Part shown: piece after piece, positions 60,286 to 64,000 of the stretch | Layout: each line of letters opens with the position of its first letter | Position numbering within the stretch: the first letter of the stretch is position 1 | Source of the DNA: CAIKZZ01 sp036742455 | Lineage (GTDB): Bacteria > Pseudomonadota > Gammaproteobacteria > Steroidobacterales > Steroidobacteraceae | Length of the DNA stretch: 64,000 nucleotides | NCBI GenBank assembly: GCA_036742455.1 | Contig: DAINQU010000016.1 | Span: 9,088-73,087 of the forward strand | Direction of reading: 5' to 3' | Notes under the pieces: generated by a model | What the model was told of the DNA's origin: nothing | Databases searched by the model: none | Seen by the model: only the letters and a program-made list of their open reading frames with translations | Translations under genes and position numbers: made by a program

Positions 60286-62334
60286 GTGGTGAAGTCTTAT
60301 CGACGGTTAGCAATGCGCTCGGCGACATTGTGGTTGGCGTTCCTCGGCTTGGGCGCCGGCGCTCATGCCGGTGTAACCGAATACACGCCGAGTTTAGATG
60401 TCGCATCGATGGATCGCGGCGTTGATCCCTGCGAGGATTTCTACCAATACGCGTGTGGCGGTTGGCGCGCGAATAATCCGATCCCTCCCGATCAGGCCGG
60501 CTGGAGTGTCTACGCCAAGCTTGACCAGGGGAACATGGAATTTCTGAAGCGCATACTCGAAGCGGCGTCCGATGGCACATCGGTCAGAAGTGAATCCACA
60601 CAGAAGATCGGCGATTTTTACGCTGCGTGCATGAACACCGACGCGATCGATCGAGCGGCTGATGCTCCCGTACGGCCGCGTCTGGATAGTCTCAGCCGGG
60701 GCATGAGCGCATCCGATTTGCCCAAATGGCTGGCGCAATCGCACGGCGGCGTTGCTAACCAAGCGTTTTTTCAAGTGGGCGCATCGCAAGATTTCGGGGA
60801 TGCTTCCTCCGTCATCGCGTTCGTGGTCGCCGGCGGGTTGGGTTTGCCGGATCGGGACTATTACCTCGATAAGGACGAACGCAGTCGCAAAATGCGCGCC
60901 GCGTATCATGACCATGTCTCCCGGATATTTGTGTTATCCGGGGAGTCTCCGGTGAGCGCTGAGCGCGACGCCGTGGCGGTGATGCGCATAGAAACGCAGT
61001 TGGCGAAGGCTTCGCTCACACGCGTCGAAATGCGGGACCCGAAAAAGCTAAACCACCGAATGAGCGTACACGACCTCCAGCGCTTGACGCCGCATTTTGA
61101 TTGGGATGCCTATTTGGGCGAGCGAGCCCTGAGTTCCTTGTCGATCGTGAACGTGACGGAGCCCGCGTTCTTACGGTCATTCGATAAGGTCATTTCCCAA
61201 GAGCGCCCCCAAGCAATTGCGGCTTACCTTCGCTGGCATCTGTTGCACGGCGCGGCGGCTCATCTCTCTAGCGCGTATCGGGCGGAGAATTTTGCTTTTT
61301 ACGGAAAGACACTGCGCGGTCAGGCCGAAGAAAAGCCCCGTTGGAAGACCTGCGTCGGCCTCGTTGATCAGCGATTAGGGGATGCGCTCGGTCGCGAATT
61401 TGTTGCTCAAGCATTTTCGTCGGAACAAAAGCAGGCCACGTTGCGTATGACGCAACAAATTGAAACGGAAATGCGAAAGGATATCGAATCACTCTCCTGG
61501 ATGAGTGCGGACACTAAGCGAGAGGCATTGCGGAAGCTGGATGCCGTCGTCAACAAAATTGGCTATCCCGATCGATGGAGGGATTACTCCGCGCTGGAAG
61601 TTCGCCCCGGTGACTACTACGGAAATGTGGATCGATCTGAAGCGTTTGAGATTCGCCGACAGCTATCCAAGATCGGCAAGCCGGTCGACAAGCTCGAATG
61701 GATGATGACTCCCCCGACTGTGAATGCCTACTACGATCCACAGATGAACGACATCAATTTTCCCGCAGGAGTCCTTCAGCCGCCCCTCTACGACGCGCAT
61801 CTGGATGATGCGCCCAATTATGGCGATACCGGTGGCACGATCGGTCATGAATTGACGCATGGATTCGACGATGAAGGGCGTCAGTTCGATGCAGAGGGCA
61901 ATTTACGCGACTGGTGGAAGCCGGAAGATGCGAAAGAATTCGAGGCGCGGTCTCAGTGCATCGTTGATCAGTACGCGAATTACGTCGTGGTGGATGACAT
62001 TCACATCAACAGCCGATTAACGCTTGGTGAGGATGCGGCTGATTTAGGTGGTTTGATCCTGGCCTACAACGCGTGGAAAGAGCAGACGCGTGGTCAGGAG
62101 TTAGCTCCCATTGAGGGAATGACGCCGGATCAACGATTCTTTGTCGGCTATGCGCAATGGGCTTGCGAGAACACGCGGCCCGAGAATGATCGTCTCCACG
62201 CACGTACGGATCCGCATTCGCCCGGCCGGTACCGGGTGAATGGTCTCGTCGTGAATATGCCCGAATTTGAGAAGGCTTTTGCGTGTCACCGTGGCCAGGC
62301 GATGGTTCGTGAGAATCGATGTCGGGTTTGGTGA
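60286..62334 (+). CDS. Secreted M13-family metallopeptidase (neprilysin/PepO type)
   Basis: This 682-residue protein starts at GTG 60286, with GGGGG upstream, followed by a signal peptide (LWLAFLGLGAGAHA). The M13 signatures are DRGVDPCEDFYQYACGGW near the N-terminus, the NAYYDP substrate motif, zinc HELTH (521-525) and the third ligand in LTLGEDAADLGG (E582). The usual ENxAD is EDAAD here; zinc Glu and catalytic Asp are kept. It ends in CRVW, the conserved C-terminus. It degrades peptides in the periplasm. Later starts such as 60313 are possible. Confidence 0.9.
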   Translation: MVKSYRRLAMRSATLWLAFLGLGAGAHAGVTEYTPSLDVASMDRGVDPCEDFYQYACGGWRANNPIPPDQAGWSVYAKLDQGNMEFLKRILEAASDGTSVRSESTQKIGDFYAACMNTDAIDRAADAPVRPRLDSLSRGMSASDLPKWLAQSHGGVANQAFFQVGASQDFGDASSVIAFVVAGGLGLPDRDYYLDKDERSRKMRAAYHDHVSRIFVLSGESPVSAERDAVAVMRIETQLAKASLTRVEMRDPKKLNHRMSVHDLQRLTPHFDWDAYLGERALSSLSIVNVTEPAFLRSFDKVISQERPQAIAAYLRWHLLHGAAAHLSSAYRAENFAFYGKTLRGQAEEKPRWKTCVGLVDQRLGDALGREFVAQAFSSEQKQATLRMTQQIETEMRKDIESLSWMSADTKREALRKLDAVVNKIGYPDRWRDYSALEVRPGDYYGNVDRSEAFEIRRQLSKIGKPVDKLEWMMTPPTVNAYYDPQMNDINFPAGVLQPPLYDAHLDDAPNYGDTGGTIGHELTHGFDDEGRQFDAEGNLRDWWKPEDAKEFEARSQCIVDQYANYVVVDDIHINSRLTLGEDAADLGGLILAYNAWKEQTRGQELAPIEGMTPDQRFFVGYAQWACENTRPENDRLHARTDPHSPGRYRVNGLVVNMPEFEKAFACHRGQAMVRENRCRVW

Positions 62335-62373
62335 GTGACGAGTGAGGTAGTGGTGAGTGACGAGTGAGGTAGT
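62330..62373 (+). repeat. Perfect tandem duplication of 22 bp at the peptidase 3' end
   Basis: GGTGAGTGACGAGTGAGGTAGT occurs at 62330-62351 and again at 62352-62373. The first copy contains the stop codon of the M13 peptidase gene, so the second is a duplicate of its 3' end. Confidence 0.9.
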
Positions 62374-62708
62374 AAGGAGTCGCGTTGATGAACGTGATGA
62401 CTCCGACTGTCTCTACGTTTCGGTGCGCCTAACGGACCCACGCCATTCGCTAAGGAGTGGCGTGGGAGATCTGCGAGCGAATTTGATCAGGTGGTCTTGA
62501 GTTCGGTGCGGAGGAGGCACCCTTTCGTCGCGTTGAAGCGTCGCTCGGCAGGTACGTATTCCGTCCAACGCGCGCCCTGATGCTGCAGCGTTCAGCATGT
62601 GGTGAAAAAGATCGTTAGGCCCGCGATTGGTCCGCTCAAGATGCGGGTCAATCCAAAAGCGTTGGATGGCTCGCGATGAAACGGAGATATCAATAGGGAC
62701 TGAAGCAG
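62374..62708. other. Intergenic region, no gene seen
   Basis: A small open frame on the minus strand at 62413-62598 (61 residues) has no ribosome-binding site, no motif and atypical composition, and was not accepted. The region holds the long hairpin at 62437-62466. Nothing else was recognised up to the tRNA. Confidence 0.5.
62437..62466. terminator. Long 12-bp hairpin between the peptidase gene and tRNA-Pro
   Basis: CCCACGCCATTC pairs with GAGTGGCGTGGG (one G-T pair on one strand, otherwise perfect) with a GCTAAG loop. It could end the peptidase transcript, or the tRNA-Pro transcript from the other side. No clear U-tract follows in either direction. Confidence 0.45.
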
Positions 62709-62785
62709 TGGTCGGGGTGACAGGATTCGAACCTGCGACCTATACGTCCCGAACGTAGCGCTCTACCAGGCTGAGCTACACCCCG
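62709..62785 (-). tRNA. tRNA-Pro (anticodon CGG)
   Basis: Reading the minus strand gives a 7-bp acceptor stem (CGGGGTG with CACCCCG), D-arm GCTC...GAGC, anticodon loop TTCGGGA (anticodon CGG for codon CCG), T-arm GCAGG-TTCGAAT-CCTGT and a genomically encoded CCA (77 nt). The top anticodon-stem pair is C opposite T, a mismatch. It lies 17 bases after the ispB stop on the same strand and may be processed from an ispB transcript. Confidence 0.92.
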
Positions 62786-62802
62786 AATTCTCGGCGAACC
62801 GG

Positions 62803-63789
62803 TCAGAACGACCGCTTCACCGCAAATGCCGCCAGATTCTTGAGCGCCGTCTTGTGAACCGACTCGGGCAGTGGTTCCAGCGATGCAAGGGCCTGATCAG
62901 CCTCGCGTTGAGCGAGTCGCGCAGTGTACTCAAGCCCGCCCGACGTTTCAATCGCCAAGATGACTTCCTGTAAGTCATCGAGCCCGCCTTCGAGGATGAC
63001 TTTGCGCAAAAGTGTGCGCTGTCGCTCCGTTCCGTGTTGCAGGGCATAGATGACCGGCAGCGTCGGCTTCCCTTCGGCGAGGTCGTCGCCGACATTCTTG
63101 CCGCGGGTCACCGGGTCGCCGAGGTAATCAAGCGAGTCATCAACCAGTTGGAAGGCGTTGCCGAGGTGCCGCCCGTAGGCGGCCAGAGCGTTTTCGACGG
63201 TCGACGATGCGCCGGCGAGAACGGCTGCCACTTGGGCCCCCGCTTCAAAAAGGCGCGCTGTTTTCCGATAGATCACGTCAAGGTACCGGGCTTCTGTCGT
63301 ATCCGGATCACCGGCATTCATCAGCTGCAGAACTTCGCCCTCGGCGATCACGTTGGTGGCGTCAGCCATAATCGACATGATTCGGGAATGCCCGAGGCGG
63401 ACCATCATCTGGAAGGCGCGCGAGTACAGGAAATCGCCTACCAGCACACTCGCTGCATTACCGAAGACGGCATTCGCCGTGTCTCGGCCGCGGCGCTGGC
63501 CGGATCCGTCGACGACATCGTCATGGAGCAAGGTGGCCGTATGGATAAACTCGATGACGATGGAACCCAGCACGTGGTTGGAACCGGCCGAGGCGCCGGC
63601 GGCACGAGCTGCCAGGAGGACGAGTAGGGGCCGTAGTCGCTTTCCGCCTGCGCCAATGATGTATTCCGAGATCTGGTTCACCAGGACAACGTCACTGGCC
63701 AGTTCCCGGCGGATCACGGCATCGGCCTCGACGAGGTCATCGAGGACAGGTCCGCGGATTTCAAGCAGTTCTGCGTTCTTTCCACTCAT
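62803..63789 (-). CDS. ispB: Polyprenyl (octaprenyl) diphosphate synthase
   Basis: This 328-residue trans-prenyltransferase has GGKRLRP (IPP binding), the first Asp-rich motif DDVVD (90-94) and the second DDSLD (217-221). It builds the C40-type side chain for ubiquinone. Chain length is inferred from the residues before the first motif and the conserved genome position, divergent from rplU as in E. coli. The tRNA-Pro gene follows it. Confidence 0.93.
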   Translation of the reverse strand: MSGKNAELLEIRGPVLDDLVEADAVIRRELASDVVLVNQISEYIIGAGGKRLRPLLVLLAARAAGASAGSNHVLGSIVIEFIHTATLLHDDVVDGSGQRRGRDTANAVFGNAASVLVGDFLYSRAFQMMVRLGHSRIMSIMADATNVIAEGEVLQLMNAGDPDTTEARYLDVIYRKTARLFEAGAQVAAVLAGASSTVENALAAYGRHLGNAFQLVDDSLDYLGDPVTRGKNVGDDLAEGKPTLPVIYALQHGTERQRTLLRKVILEGGLDDLQEVILAIETSGGLEYTARLAQREADQALASLEPLPESVHKTALKNLAAFAVKRSF

Positions 63790-63857
63790 GCGGGCCGGGA
63801 TGGTACCTCAATCAGCCGGCCACTTGAGAGGGGATTCAACGGACTGTTACGGGGGGT

Positions 63858-63886
63858 TTGACGCAACCCTCGGCAATCTTTAGAAT
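63858..63886 (+). promoter_or_regulatory. Strong sigma-70 promoter of rplU
   Basis: TTGACG (63858-63863), a 17-base spacer and TAGAAT (63881-63886) form a near-consensus promoter 74 bases before the rplU ATG. A start near 63893 would give a leader of about 68 bases with room for autoregulatory structure. Confidence 0.75.
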
Positions 63887-63960
63887 TCGCGATTCCTTGG
63901 ACCGGCCATGGGGTCAGGTCTCTTGGGGTCGAACGACCCCCTTTCGAGGTGTAACGGAAC

Positions 63961-64000
63961 ATGTTCGCGGTCATCCAAACCGGCGGTAAGCAGTACCGCG
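63961..64000 (+). CDS. rplU: Ribosomal protein bL21, start only (cut by window edge)
   Basis: The first 13 codons read MFAVIQTGGKQYR, the conserved N-terminus of bL21. The rest lies beyond the window. Position divergent from ispB and behind a strong promoter agrees with the standard rplU-rpmA locus. Confidence 0.9.
   Translation, partial: MFAVIQTGGKQYR

Noticed and set aside
62413..62598. 61-residue minus-strand open frame between the peptidase and tRNA genes
   Set aside because: No ribosome-binding site, no motif and it crosses the strong hairpin at 62437-62466.
1..64000. CRISPR arrays, insertion sequences or prophage genes
   Set aside because: No regularly spaced repeats, transposase, integrase or phage structural genes were seen on either strand.

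Overview
The window looks like chromosomal DNA of a free-living gammaproteobacterium with moderately high GC. The evidence is the fused RlmKL rRNA methyltransferase, the HexR-type control of a zwf/edd/eda Entner-Doudoroff locus, the ispB | rplU divergent arrangement at the right end, and many envelope proteins with signal peptides or lipoboxes. The genus cannot be fixed from the sequence; Xanthomonadales/Nevskiales/Steroidobacter-like bacteria are a reasonable guess only. No rRNA, CRISPR array, insertion sequence or phage was seen. One tRNA (Pro, anticodon CGG) is present.

Layout. 0.3-5.3 kb: an outer-membrane porin behind a near-perfect sigma-54 promoter, a DEDDh-exonuclease/GIY-YIG fusion and rlmKL. 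5.3-14.6 kb: a tightly coupled polyamine operon (puuD-like, puuA-like, potFGHI importer), followed by a polyphosphate glucokinase, a methionine-type aminotransferase and a Cys/Met-metabolism PLP enzyme. 14.7-20.6 kb: small stand-alone genes (PAP2 phosphatase, msrA, DUF3291, a membrane protein, an M20 peptidase, a secreted His/Gly/Pro-rich protein) and a decayed FG-GAP/ASPIC-UnbV fragment with an in-frame amber codon. 20.6-25 kb: a four-gene ABC tripartite exporter (permease, ATPase, membrane-fusion protein, TolC-type lipoprotein). 25.2-27 kb: an MBL-fold hydrolase and a SYLF protein.

27.1-40.8 kb is the most interesting part. Two divergent gene sets leave a shared 0.4-kb region. The minus set encodes an SH3 plus beta-barrel protein, an OMP_myx_plus-type barrel lipoprotein, a TlpA thioredoxin, a DUF4266 lipoprotein and a DUF3570 barrel. 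The plus set encodes a second TlpA-like redoxin, a conserved exported protein, two large TPR proteins, a small exported protein, a TolQ/ExbB-like stator, two ExbD/TolR-like proteins, an AgmX/PglI-type TonB-like protein and a SirB2-like membrane protein. This resembles the trans-envelope core of the Myxococcus Agl/Glt gliding machinery and predicts a proton-motive-force-driven envelope machine of unknown job.

40.8-51.7 kb: an EamA exporter and nitroreductase, then zwf-hexR divergent from edd-eda with two palindromic HexR-like operators between them, ppc, and sdaA. The order suggests hexose catabolism through KDPG with anaplerotic refill. 51.9-60.2 kb: LOG phosphoribohydrolase, GNAT, polysaccharide deacetylase, then a five-gene minus-strand operon (EamA transporter, Cys/Met PLP enzyme, HyuA-like ATPase subunit, Baeyer-Villiger monooxygenase, alpha/beta hydrolase). 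60.3-64 kb: an M13 metallopeptidase, tRNA-Pro, ispB and the start of rplU. Start codons were chosen from Shine-Dalgarno spacing and stop/start overlaps; functions rest on motif recognition, with no database search.
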